Shown here: positions 35,074 to 45,610 of the stretch, piece after piece | Position numbering within the stretch: the stretch's first letter is position 1 | Layout: each line of letters starts with the position of its first letter | NCBI GenBank assembly: GCA_030760725.1 | Contig: JASWHV010000011.1 | Span: 81,259,765-81,323,764, forward strand | DNA from: Neostapfia colusana | Lineage: Eukaryota; Streptophyta; Magnoliopsida; Poales; Poaceae | DNA: 64,000 nt | Reading direction: 5' to 3' | Translations under genes and position numbers: made by a program | Notes under the pieces: generated by a model | Told to the model about the DNA's origin: nothing | The model's input: the letters and a program-made list of their open reading frames with translations, nothing else | Database searches by the model: none

Positions 35074-36034
35074 CTATAGAGTAATAACATAGCCAAGAAA
35101 AGATACTCGGTCGGTGCAAAAGGTGCACTTCCCAAAGTTACCAAACAAACGTGCATCACGTAGAGCAATAAAAACAACACGTAAATGTTTCGAATGTTCC
35201 TCCAAAGTTCTACTATAAATCAGTATATCATCAAAATAGACTACCACAAATCGTCCAATGAAAGCACGTAAAACTTCGTTCATTAATCTCATGAAGGTGC
35301 TAGGTGCATTAGTTAACCCAAAAGGCATGACTAAACACTCATATAAGCCAAACTTAGTTTTAAATGCTGTTTTCCATTCATCTCCCTATTTCATACGAAT
35401 TTGATGGTATCCACTACGCAAATCAACTTTGGAGAATATGATAGAGCCACTTAATTCATCAAGCATATCATCGAGCCTAGGAATAGGATGACGATATCGA
35501 ATAGTAATATTATTAATGGCTCTACAATCAACGCACATACGAGATGTACCATCCTTTTTTGGTACTAGTATAACAGGAACAACACAAGGACTAAGGGATT
35601 CATGTATATAACCTTTGTCGAGTAGCTCCTGAACTTGACACATAATCTCCTTCGTCTCATTAGGATTGGTACGGTATGGCGCACGATTGGGCAGCAAGGC
35701 ACCGGGAATTAAGTCAATCTGATGCTCAATCCCGCGAATAGGTGGTAATCCCGGTGGCACCTCTTGTGGAAAGACATCAGCTAACTCCTGCAAAATGTTA
35801 GTGACAGCAGGAGGCAAAGAGGGAGGCACGTCCTCGAATGAAAATAATGCCTCTTTGCACACAAAAGCATAGCAAACAGGTTTGCTAAAATCCAGATCAG
35901 TAATATCAGATTTGGCGGCAAGTAAACAACCACTTTTCAATTTTATTTCAGAGGCAACACTAGATGATGGTTTGTTAGTACACTTATGTTGTTTCTTAAA
36001 TTCTTTTGCCACAATCTGATTTTCACTCTTATTT
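35074..36034 (-). pseudogene. Element G reverse transcriptase and protease-RT linker, with nonsense codons
   Basis: From the left end of the H insertion, the frame encodes the linker (LADVFPQEVPPGLPPIRGIEH), the RT start (PYRTNPNETKEIMCQVQELL), VPKKDGTSRMCVDCRAIN, KVDLRSGYHQIRMK, a stop at 35386-35388, then MPFGLTNAPSTFMRLMN and the catalytic FVVVYFDDILIYSR (both Asp present), SFLGYVITL and a stop at 35074-35076. All three segments share one frame, so point mutations rather than indels caused these breaks. Confidence 0.92.
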
Positions 36035-36039
36035 TGTTC
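36035..36039. repeat. Left target-site duplication of solo LTR H (TGTTC)
   Basis: TGTTC precedes the LTR start TGTAACACCCC and recurs at 50563-50567. Confidence 0.9.
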
Positions 36040-36430
36040 TGTAACACCCCAAAATCTGCTAAAGAGGGGAATTTAAATTTTTTTGGACGTATTGCATGTG
36101 GTGCAGAAATTCAAATTTAAACTGGAATTCAAATTGAAATCAAAACAGAAAAGAAAAGGAAAAAGAAAAAGAAAACCTCAGCCGGCCAGTGGGCCGAAAC
36201 CCGCCAGCCGGCCCACTATTCCCCCACGCCAGCCAACAACCGCGCGCCCTCTCTTCCTCTCACTGACACGCGGGGCCCGCGTGTCATCTCCTACCTCCGG
36301 CGCGCGCCAACCGACCAGACTCTTCCCTGCGCCCGATTGCAACCGAACTCCGGAAACCCGCGCCCCTGGCCCGAATTCTGGTCCCGGATGTCTCCAACTC
36401 GATCCCAACCGACCGCCGCCCTCCCTCGCC

Positions 36431-36438
36431 TATATAAA
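36431..36438 (+). promoter_or_regulatory. Putative TATA box of LTR H
   Basis: TATATAAA about 390 bp into the LTR, at the place where the K LTR has TATAAAAA; conserved sequence (ctctccggtgagaac) follows in both. Confidence 0.65.
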
Positions 36439-39133
36439 CGTCGACATCGCCCTATTTTTTTCCCTGATCGGCCGATCTTCTCTCCGGTGAGAACCGAAGA
36501 TTCAATCCCCGTTTTCTTTCGATCATTGCACGGATTATCTGATCTAATGCGCTGATCGTGCTCCACCACCCCCAGGGAGCCCTGCACGTGAAGGAAACGA
36601 CAAGTTTCGCGCCCTAGCAGCTGTTCCGACGTGCACCGAAGATCGTCACCGTTGAAGCTCGCCGCCGACCGACTTCCAGGACCTCCCAGTGTTGGAAAAC
36701 CCCTCGGTGAGCGTCCCCTACCCCTCCGCAGCCGATCCATTCAAAAAGATGCGGGTTCTAACGTGTAGAGGCAAAAGCCGAGGCTGCGCCGGCGAGATCG
36801 TCACCCCCGCCGCCGCGCGCCGCCGCACGCGCGGGCTGGCTCCGGCCAGGGCGACGTGGCCACTTGAGGGCCGTCTATTTTAAATCGCACGGTAGAATAA
36901 ACACCCGCGCATACCGGTTCGGCGATCTAATCTGAGCCGTCTGTTTTAAATCGGACGGTCCACGTTAGCCCCGCGTTATAAAGGCCGGGATTCTTACACG
37001 CTACCCCCTGGGGATCTCGGAAAACACGAGCTAGCCCCAGAAACTTCTGATCTAGTCCCTGGAACTTCAGAAATTCGTGTAAATTCAATTAAAAAACAAT
37101 TTAGCCCCTGGACTTAATAAAAATTAGGAAAACCCCTCTGTTATGTGTAGTTAGACCCCTGGAAATTTATGAAATAATAACTTAGACCCTGTAGTAGGGT
37201 CGATTTACCTTTTTGACACTATATGATATTAAATTCAGAAATTTGAATATGTGATTAGGATTTAAATTTAAAAGGTGAGGCAAACACATTGTAAATTCAA
37301 ATTTAAACTCTACTAGCACCTGGAAAACTTTAGAATGAGTTAAAAATAGATTTTAGGCAGAAATGAATTCTGTCTAAATGATATTCATATTTATTAGTTC
37401 TAGAAACATATTTTAGGCTAGGAAATAATTCTAAAAACTAGTAAAATAAATTTAATTTGTTCCACATCAGAGAGGAAGTTCATAGATATATTATTGAACA
37501 TTTTAGATCAGAACCTATTCTGTTTAGATGATGTGCCTTACTATTTTCATAATAAAACTCACTTTTAGGCATAGAAAATAAATCTGAAAAATATAGGAAA
37601 ATAGGTATGCATAATTAGAAAATGATAAATGAAGTCTCCAAATCCAAAAACTTCAGTTTAGGATTTGGTAGAAGATCTGAAAACCTAATTGGAGTAGGAA
37701 AATACCTTTTATACAAACTTTGTGGCTAAGAAATGTAATAATTAAATATAAAGAATTTGTTCAAATTGGAACTTCATATATAGTGTGCAAATAGAAATCT
37801 GAACATAGAAGTTAGAAATAATATACATATGTTTAAAGGTGAATGTAGGCCAAAAATCAACACATGTAGAGTAACCACAACACTTAGAAATGTGAATGAC
37901 TTTCATAGGTATGTATGTGTGGTTTGTATGAAGTGAAAGTGTGAACTATGTCTTATGGATTGTTGTTTTCTTTTGCTATGTGTATTGGCATGAATAGAAC
38001 CTGCCCCAGAGCAAGTTCTCCCTTTCCAAGACCAAGACTTTCCATTCCCAGAGCAGTAGGAAGAAGGCAAGTGTCCTTGACCACTTTGATCATATACTAG
38101 GATGTGTAGATAGAATTATTTGCATTGTCAATTGAAATATGAAACCCATGCTAGGCAGTTTCCCTAGAGTTGCATTATCTTGTTTCCTTGTAGCTTGGGT
38201 TGGGATTTGTTTTATTATGTCATTCATTCATATTACTTATGCTTAGCCATGCTTAGAATGGGATAAGTGGGATATGATATCATCAACTTGTTTACCTTAC
38301 TCTTGAATGAGACATTATGAGTTATGTAGAGGTAGGGATCGAGGCAAGTTGGATGATTTAGTTGGTGCTGGGTGCACGAGACTCGGGTTTGTGTTTAGTA
38401 CTTGCCTGGATCCTAAGGACCGGTTCATGGAGCATGTAACCTGGCTTTACCGTGCCAACCACATGCTGAGATGGGGCAGCTTGGCCAATTAATTAGGTGT
38501 ATCCCCGGCGTAGTATGGGTGTGTTGGATGGTGCGGGGAGTAGGTGTCATCTGGACTACCATATGAACCGCAAGGCTCAAGAGGGGGCCACTGCAGCGGG
38601 GTTGGAGCCTCTTGTATGCTGTTAGGGGTGAAACCTCAGTGGGCCCACACTCATCGGGAATCCCTTTGTAAAGGCTTCGTAGTGATCTCCTGGCTACACA
38701 CCTGGGAAGTGTGAATATGGTTCGTGGCCACTGGCATAATGGAGGTTCTTTTAGTCCACCCGGCAACGGGGGATGAAATCACTACATGTGGGTACAGTGG
38801 TGCAAACTCTGCAGAGTCAAAACTGTCATGACAGCCGTGCTCACGATCAAGAGCGGCTTGGACTTATTCATGATTAGAGGATGATGGATTTGGAAGTTGA
38901 GGATGTTAAGCGGGGAGCTTGACATTGGGTATGATGATTATGGTTAATTTTGATGATGGGTTGGGAGATTGGGACCATTTCACCTGTGTAGTAATGTAGG
39001 TGCTTTATAAGCTAAGGAAATAGGTATTAATTGCATAGTGCTTTAACCATGAGTCAATCTCTCCTTGCTCTAGCCATGCATGACATAACTTTCCCACACT
39101 TGTTGAGTACCAACGGTACTCAAACTTGCATAT

Positions 39134-39138
39134 TTGTT
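39134..39138. repeat. Left target-site duplication of element F (TTGTT)
   Basis: TTGTT directly before the LTR start at 39139, repeated at 50234-50238. Confidence 0.92.
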
Positions 39139-39189
39139 TGTCGGTACCTGAGATATGGGGTACCCTCGCGCACAGGGGAAAATGCCTCA

Positions 39190-39510
39190 GGAACTCGCCC
39201 TTCTCCGCAGGGAGAGCTCCGAAGGCGCCACGCGTCCGGCGGGGCCGGACCTCCCTCTCCTCAGAGGAGAGCTCCGGGCCCGCCACGTGGCATACAGAAG
39301 CCGGACCTCCCCCTCCGCGGGAGAGAGGTCCGAAGGCGCCAAGCGTCCCGTGGGGGCGGACCTCCCACTCCTCAGAGGAGGGCTCCGGGCCCGCCACGTG
39401 GCCGACAGAAGCCGAGCCTCCCCCTCCGCGGGGAGAGGTCCAGAGGCTCCACGTGCCCCACAGGCCGGACCCTCCTCTCCTCTCAGAAGGGCTCCGGGCC
39501 CGCCACGTGG
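39190..39510. repeat. CACGTG-containing tandem array in the F 5' LTR
   Basis: Units agctccgaaggcgccacgcg / agctccgggcccgccacgtgg alternate about every 50-60 bp with ccggacctcc spacers. It is similar in content to the array in the A-D LTRs, in the same plus-strand reading although those elements are on the minus strand. Confidence 0.85.
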
Positions 39511-39911
39511 CAGCAGAACGGCGCTGCCTGCCCCCGAGCGATAGGCAGCGGGCGTAAAGACGCCCCATACCTTGCCCGTACAAGGTATTCAAGGCCCGCG
39601 TCTTCCCAAGACGCGGAGACGCGGAGCACGCCTCTGTCAGGTGCCGTTGCGCCCAGTCACATCACAGACTGGCGCGCGGTGTCAGAACCTGCCAGCCAAT
39701 AAACACCGCGACAAGACATCCCATGCCGCCTGCGCCGTCATCAACCACTACGACTAGCATGCGGCATGGGCAGGGCGGCAAGATGAAGACTCAGAAGCCT
39801 TTGACCAGAGAAAACTACCGGCATAACTGCAGATACGGTAGATCATAGACAATCTTCCCGGGACCACCTGTCGGGTCTCGGCTCCCCTTGTAAGCCGCCC
39901 GAGTCTTGGAC

Positions 39912-39919
39912 TATAAAAG
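39912..39919 (+). promoter_or_regulatory. Putative TATA box of the element F 5' LTR
   Basis: TATAAAAG in the context gtcttggactataaaagg, conserved in the 3' LTR (49911) and in J (55448). Confidence 0.75.
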
Positions 39920-40234
39920 GCTCGGGTAGGCGACGATAGCAAGGGTTCGCACTTTGCAACTCATACGCTAGCCATAAACTCCCAAGCTGTAACTCACCCA
40001 CAAGCTCAGGACTCCGGCCCTGAGCAGCAAGCAATACAGCGAGCTCCATAGCTCGCCGTGGACGTAGGGTTTTACGCTCCGGCGGCCTGAACCACGTAAA
40101 ACTCACCGCGTCAAGCTCTTACTAACTCGTCCATCCGCGCAAGCTCTCCGCAAGGGACTAGCCCCACCGAAAAAAGAACCTCCGCGGGCTGCCCAGTGCA
40201 GGCCCGAGGGAAGTGTCGACCGAACACTTCGACA

Positions 40235-40258
40235 TTTGGCGCGCCAGGTAGGGGGGCT
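40235..40258 (+). promoter_or_regulatory. Primer-binding site of element F
   Basis: TTTGGCGCGCCAGGTAGGGG directly follows the 5' LTR, as in J. The position identifies it as the primer site; the tRNA is not assigned. Confidence 0.8.
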
Positions 40259-40292
40259 TTTCTCCTAGCGCGACGAGCTTCCGCCGACGAAG

Positions 40293-41921
40293 ATGACCAA
40301 GCTTCCTTCAGCGGCAAACTCTCCCCCTCCACGTTCACGGCGAACCGTGACCAGTCGGGAGTACATGTCGACACACTCAGGACGGAGTGTGTCGGCACAA
40401 GCTGGTAGCCAGCAGCCGACTCCGGCGATGCAGGCTCCGACCAGTGTGAGGTCTTCTGCAGCGCTGAGCGTACACCATGGGGGTGCGCTAGCTGCAGCAA
40501 GAGCACTGCTGCGCAACCCACCTCCGGGGGATGCGCCCCATTCAGCGACCCAGCAATGGGTCTGCGAGGTGGACCGCCTCGTCATCGCCGCCGTGAACCC
40601 TCGGTTTCGGTGAGGACGGCGCCCAGGACAACCGGCTGTGTCGCTGACGTGCACGCCCACGGTTGATGGGCAAACGGCGGATTCCAGCTCCTCCAGGCTC
40701 CCGTCAGCGGACCTGAGAAGGGAGCTGGAACGGTGCCACTTGGGCCAAGATGCCCGGGTGTACCTCGAGCGACGTCGAGAAAGGCGTCGCAACCATGAGG
40801 CTGGCGACAGCATGTCGTCAGCCTCGACACAACCTGGAGGGCAGGTCTTCGCCACGTGAGCCCTGCCTCAAGCATATGCCACGCAGCATATGCCACAACC
40901 ATATGCGCCGCAAGCAGCGCCCCCGGTCTATGGTGCAGCCTTGCCCATGCCGGGATACACGGTGCCAAGTGCGAACCAAGCGTTCACAGCGCCAATACCT
41001 GCAGCAGCAGGTGCAGGATGTGTGGCCCTTGCACCCCACCTTCGCTTCGCGAGGTGGCCACGCAAGTTTCGCCCGCACTTACCTGAGAAGTACGACGGTA
41101 GCGTCAACCTGGCGGAGTTCCTCCAGATCTAATCCACCGCCGTACTTGCCGCAGGAGGGGATGAGGCTGTCATGGCCAACTACTTCCCCGTCGCCTTGAC
41201 CGGCCCAGCTCGGTCTTGGCTCATGAATCTACCTCAGGGGTCCATAACTTCCTGGGGAGAGCTCTGCCGGCAGTTCGTCGCCAACTTTGGCAGCTCATAC
41301 ACCCGTCCCGGCACGGAGCTCGACCTCCACGCCATCCAACAACAACCAGGGGAGTCGCTGCGCTCGTTCATCCAGCGGTTCTCCCAGGTGCGGAACACCA
41401 TCCCACACATCCAGAACGCTTCTGTGGTGGTGGCGTTCCGGCAAGGCGTTCGGGACAGGAAGATGCTCGAGAAGCTCGCGACCAGGGAGGTCCGCGATGT
41501 CTCAGAACTCTTCAGCCTGGCGGACAAGTGTGCCAGAGCAGCCGAAGGGCGGAACTGGCACTCTCTGCCGGCCCCCAAGCCAGGGGGTCAGCCGGGATCC
41601 GGCGACGCTTCGTACGGAAGCGGCAGGAAGATCAAGAGCGGAGGTGGAAGCAAGATAAAGTCATCAGCCGCGGTCCCCGTTGCCACAACGGCGGCGCCCA
41701 GTGGAGCTCGGGGGCCACGCGCTGACAAGAGGCCGCGACAATCACCGGCCCCAGACAGGGGCCAGGATGAATTATACCCTGTGCATGGCACCAGTTATCA
41801 TACTGCTGCCGAATGCCGGGAAATCCAGAAGTTCGCGGAGCGCTTCCGGAAAGGGAAGCAGCCCCTAACTGATGCCCCACCCTACAGTCAAAGGGAGGGC
41901 AAGCAGAAGGTCGAGGCCTGA
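40293..41921 (+). pseudogene. Element F gag, four stop codons in one frame
   Basis: Start chosen at 40293 (MTKLPSAANS), matching the gag start of J. One frame runs through the whole 1.6 kb with no frameshift, interrupted by stops at 40611-40613, 40857-40859 and 41130-41132 and ending at 41919-41921. Visible features: TQQWVCEVDRLV, a basic stretch around ERRRERRRN, a Pro/Gln/Tyr/Met-rich segment (QAYATQHMPQPYAPQ), then the retrotransposon-gag capsid core FRPHLPEKYDGS, FPVALTGPARSWLMNL, ELCRQFVANF, GTELDLHAIQQQ and SLADKCARAAEG. The frame also continues into protease, so the intact family member would have a single gag-pro frame. Confidence 0.9.
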
Positions 41922-41939
41922 GACGGCGTCGACCACCAG

Positions 41940-42824
41940 GTGGAGTTCCAGGAGCTTCAGCACGCCGTAAAGGCAGTGCGCAATCATGGGAGCTCCAGCT
42001 CCAGTGATGACGAGCACCGGAAGATGCTCTATGTCATCTTCGGCGGGTCCGCTGACCCCCCGTCCCGAAGCATGGCTAAGGCCTTGCGCCGAGCGGTAGC
42101 GTCGGTGGCTCCCCTCCCAGGTGCAGCACCGCACCTCAGGTTGATGGGAACCCCCATCGGCTTCGATGACACCGACTGCCCCAGGAACATGGCTGGGGCC
42201 GGCCAACTGCCACTCGTGGTGGCCCCCACCATCGCCAACGTGAAGATGTACCACGTTTTGGTGGATGGCGGGGCTGGACTGAACCTCATCAGTCGTGCAG
42301 CCTTCCAGAAGCTGCAGATCCCGATGGCCAAGCTCGCCCCATCGAGCCCGTTCTCAGGGGTAGGGCCGGGACAGGTCGTTCCCTACGGCCACATCAGCCT
42401 CCCGGTGACCTTTGGGGCACCGGACAGCTACCGGACAGAGAACATTCTGTTCGACATGGCCGAGATTGACCTCCCCTTCAACGCCATAATCGGCAGGCCA
42501 GCCCTGTACCGATTCATGACAGTAGCCCACTACGGCTACCTTGTCTTGAAGATGCCTACACCAACAGGCGTCCTCAAGGTTTGTGGAGACCGTGCTGCCG
42601 CAGTGTTAGCCTTGGAAAAGCTTCAGGCGCTTACAGCAACTAGAGCGCCAACCCTCGGCAGTGCAGAACCAAACCAGCTCCACCCAAGTGCACGCCACCG
42701 TGCCTCTACCACAGCACCCCGCGTGCAACCCCTCGATGAGGACGACGTCCCCACAAGGCTCGTCCGAATCAGCGCCGATGCCGCCCAGACCACCCGGGTA
42801 GCCGGGGGCCTGGATAGCAAATAG
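41940..42824 (+). pseudogene. Element F aspartic protease domain
   Basis: 294 codons open in the gag frame, after the stop at 41919. Landmarks: LYVIFGGSADPPSR, GTPIGFDDTDCPRN, the active-site block HVLVDGGAGLNLIS, VTFGAPDSYRTEN, PFNAIIGRPALYRF, VAHYGYLVLKMPTP, and a tail ending AQTTRVAGGLDSK. The Asp-Gly-Gly-Ala form is the Tat-type active site. A TAG at 42822-42824 separates it from the RT remnant. Retropepsin cuts the gag-pol precursor in the particle. Confidence 0.9.
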
Positions 42825-43098
42825 GAAGGCGCGCTCGTTGCCCCCCTCCGGCACAATGTCGATGTGCTGCATGACAGCTGTCGCGGAGGCCAGAGATACC
42901 TAGGGAGGTGATTGAGCACTATTTAAAGGTCTTTCCCGACGTCCAGCCAGTCCGACAGGATGGAAAGTCCGCCACCCCCGGTGCTTGGCGAACCATGTTG
43001 TCGTCCCGAAGGCCGGCGAGAAGCTCCGGAAGCGCATCGACTACACCAGACTCAATAAGGCATGCCCTAAAGACCTATTTTCTCTCCCGGGGTTAGCA
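42825..43098 (+). pseudogene. Element F RT remnant (N-terminal fingers only)
   Basis: Frame fragments carry the start of Tat RT: LRHNVDV, then after a frame change IPREVIEHYLKVFPDVQPVRQ, and after another NHVVVPKAGEKLRKRID and LNKACPKDLFSLPG. Here the match stops at about 43095, before the catalytic YXDD region. The core, thumb and connection of RT and the first RNase H have been deleted, so F cannot reverse transcribe its own RNA. Confidence 0.85.
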
Positions 43099-43285
43099 AA
43101 GTGAAGCTTCTCTAAAGCCCCTACGAAAATCCGGCCCCGCCCGTAATAGGAGCCCCCGAGCCCGAAGAGCATCTCCTGCTCTGCATCACGGCGATGGCTG
43201 CAGAAGTGAGTGTGGTCCTCACCGCAGAGTGGCTGGACCCCATACCACTGTAACCTGTTTCGCTGCCAAGAAACAAGTACCAAGA

Positions 43286-43480
43286 AACCCCGGAGGCCCA
43301 AACCGGACCCCGGATCCCCGACACAACCTCCCGGAGGGCTAGCAGGACCACCCGGAGGTGCAACGGGACCCCCCGGAGGCCCAACAGGACCTCCCGCACG
43401 CCCAACGGGGCCCCCCCGGAGCTCCCGGGACATCAGCGGAGCTTCCCGGAAGGTCCAAGGCAGCCTGGGGGACCTCAAAG
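43286..43480 (+). repeat. Pro/Gly-coding short repeat in the deleted pol region of F
   Basis: Units such as ggacctcccggaggcccaac (about 21 bp) recur 6-7 times. In one frame they read GPPGGATGPPGGPTGPP. It lies between the RT remnant and the RNase H, where no conserved domain remains. Nothing shows that it is translated. Confidence 0.75.
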
Positions 43481-43719
43481 TATCAAGCACCCGGCGGTCT
43501 CCCCAGGCTAAAAGCTATCCTCCACAGCCCCCACACGATGGACAATGCCGCCAAATGGGCGGCGGAGCTACTAGAGTTTTAGCTAGGCTCCCTTTCCCGT
43601 CATGCAGACATCAGCCGAGCACTAGCTGACTTGTGGCCGAAGTAGACGCCAACGCAGGCTCAGGGGGCCACGAAGACGGTGAACCAGGACCCTGAGCCCT
43701 GGCCTTCACCAGACCTTAC

Positions 43720-44100
43720 TGAATGCTGCTCGTCGACGGCTCCTTGCGAAAGCAGGGGGCCGGTGCTAGCGTACTGTCCCTGACGCCATCGGGGGGGGGG
43801 GGCAGTCTGGGTATGTGGTGCGTTTCAATTCCAAGGCAGCCAACAACATAGTAGAGTATGAAGTGCTCATCCTTGTTGCTAGTCGTTGGCTCAGGGCAAC
43901 TCCAAGTCTGGTTATCAACCAAGATGGTGGAGACAGACCTCCTCGCCTTGGACCTGCACCACGTACCGCGCGCTAGCAAGGCCGCAGCTGACGACCTTTC
44001 AACGAAGACCCCCACCGGAGCCAGTGTGCCTGAAGGGGGCTTTGAGAGGACGTTGCCGCGGCCCACAGCTCGGCCCGCCGAGCCGGGCGAAGGGGGCTAG
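43720..44100 (+). pseudogene. Element F archaeal-type RNase H remnant
   Basis: From 43722 the frame reads LLVDGSLRKQGAGASVL, interrupted by a run of 12 Gs (43791-43802), then YVVRFNSKAANNIVEYE and a degraded continuation. The order DGS..GAG...NN..EYE is the signature of the second, archaeal-like RNase H reported in the Tat lineage. The poly-G run and frame changes break it. Confidence 0.75.
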
Positions 44101-44172
44101 ACCAGCACCTCAAAGCTGGCGGTCCCGCGGCCATGGACGCCGCCAAGGATCATAAGCGTCACTGGGGACTCC

Positions 44173-44700
44173 GTGCAACCCAGCGCTCAAGATCCAGATG
44201 CTCAAGTCAGACCCGATGCATGGATCACGGAGGTCCGGGAGTACTTGAAAGACAATATCCTCCCTGATGAACGTGTATCCGCTGAACGGATTGTGCGTAT
44301 GGCTAAGAGACACATGGTGGTAGAGGGGGATCTCTACCGACGTGGCGCCAACCACATCCTATTGCGGTGCATAACCCAGGGGGAAGGCTGCGACTTGTTC
44401 GCTGAGATCCATGGAGGCGAATGTGGGAGTCACTCTTCCTCACGCACGCTTGTCGGTAAAGCCTTTCGGCATGGCTTCTACTAGCCGGCAACACTCCAGG
44501 ATGCCGTCGAGCTGGTCGAGAGCTGCCAGGCGTGCCTGTTCCACGCCAAGCAGATCCATACACCGGCTTGGACGGTACAGATGATCCAGCCCACATGGCC
44601 ATTTGCCATACTGGGGCTGGACATCCTGGGCCTGGGACCATTCCCCAGAACCGAGGATGGGGACCCGCTCCCGAACCTTCGGAACACAGAACACCACTGT
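44173..44700 (+). pseudogene. Element F integrase N-terminal part, truncated
   Basis: The first segment (to a TAG at 44482-44484) has EVREYLKDNILPDE, the zinc-binding block EGDLYRRGANHILLRC, IHGGECGSHSSSRTLVGK and AFRHGFY. After the stop the same frame continues with LQDAVELVESCQACLFHAK, IHTPAWTVQMIQPTWPFA and LDILG, where the first catalytic Asp sits. Similarity ends at about 44660, and the rest of the core, with the second Asp and the Glu, is missing. Confidence 0.88.
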
Positions 44701-45359
44701 AAGTTCTACCCCTAGAGCAACAATAGGACAGACCCTTCTTTTCATAATAAATTCCATAAAAGTGCAGGAACAGTGCTTGGAGCAGCTAAGCCTCAGGGGA
44801 CGGTCCAGGACTACGTTCAGCTTCACCTGGTTCCGACCCCAAGCGCGTAGAGTCTTGCTTCCCTTGAGGCGGGTCGTGGCCTACATATTCAGCCTGCCTT
44901 CCCCCTATGGAAATTTATATAAAAAGAAACATGTCCTACGTTGCTCTTCTTTGGTACTCATTTAATTTACTTAATTAAATTTTTATGATTACCATGCTAG
45001 CGCGTGCTCACCATGCGTTCAACTCCCTCTTCTCATTCTCATCTTTAGTCGGCATTTGCTGCCCTGCCAAAGACGGTTGCGTAGGAGGTACCGGCCGAGA
45101 GCCAAGGGGGCCCCACGCCCCCGGCACTTCGCGCACGGTAGTTCCCAAGCACCGTATAAGTGGACGGGGACCGTAAGCCAGATAAGACTAAGAGATAGAG
45201 GGGGGGAGCCCCCAAGGAGAATTACGTTTTTCCTTACTTGTGTGCAGGACCTCTCGGCCTCAGCTCCCCGCAGGAGTATGGTAGGAACATCCATCCAATG
45301 GAACGCACCTACCAGGGGGCCGCTACGGGATCGCGCAAGACCGAAACCCCAAGGTAAGA
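44701..45359. other. Non-coding stretch of element F between the integrase remnant and the GC-rich array
   Basis: No domain is recognisable in either strand. It includes an AT-rich part (44880-45000) and a plainly degenerate GC-rich part. Confidence 0.6.
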
Positions 45360-45610
45360 TCAAAGAACTAGACCTCACAGGGGCGAGGCCCGAAGGTCCC
45401 ACGTGTCCAGCAGGGCCAGACCTTCCACCTCCTTGAGGGGAGCTCCGGGCCCGCCGCGTGGTCTACAGAAGCCGGACCTCCCCCCTTTGCGGGGAGAGGC
45501 CCGAGGACTCCACGTGCCCCGCAAGCCCGGACCTCCCCTCAGGCGGGAGCTCCGGGCCCGCCACGTGACCAACAGGCCCGGACCCCCTCCAATCTTGTGA
45601 GGCGGATCCT
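45360..45610. repeat. Internal CACGTG-containing array in element F
   Basis: The units (cccacgtgtccagcagggcc, agctccgggcccgccgcgtgg, tccacgtgccccgcaa, gccacgtgacc) match the array of the F LTR U3 in the same orientation, but lie inside the element, near the 3' end of the antisense gene. Confidence 0.8.

Larger units (their letters stand above)
36040..39138 (+). repeat. LTR H, 5' segment
   Basis: Starts TGTAACACCCCAAAATC, has TATA-like TATATAAA at 36431, a GC-rich transcribed start, a long AT-rich part (37000-38000) and a conserved block at about 38400-38880. No coding region is supported. Confidence 0.85.
39139..40234 (+). repeat. Element F 5' LTR
   Basis: 1096 bp. U3 holds the CACGTG-containing array (39190-39510), then TATA at 39912, and the R/U5 part ends ...GAACACTTCGACA. 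Confidence 0.93.

Noticed and set aside
39005..39702. ORFs of 129-223 codons in the F LTRs (also 49016-49684)
   Set aside because: They lie in the U3 array and U5 of both LTR copies and have no domain; the frames differ between the two LTRs because of the 24-bp indel.
40265..40968. Minus-strand ORFs of 128-196 codons opposite F gag
   Set aside because: Mirror images of the gag coding frame; the plus frame has J gag as a colinear homologue.
43791..43802. Run of 12 G as a possible regulatory G-tract
   Set aside because: It interrupts the RNase H frame and is simplest as homopolymer slippage or a sequencing error.
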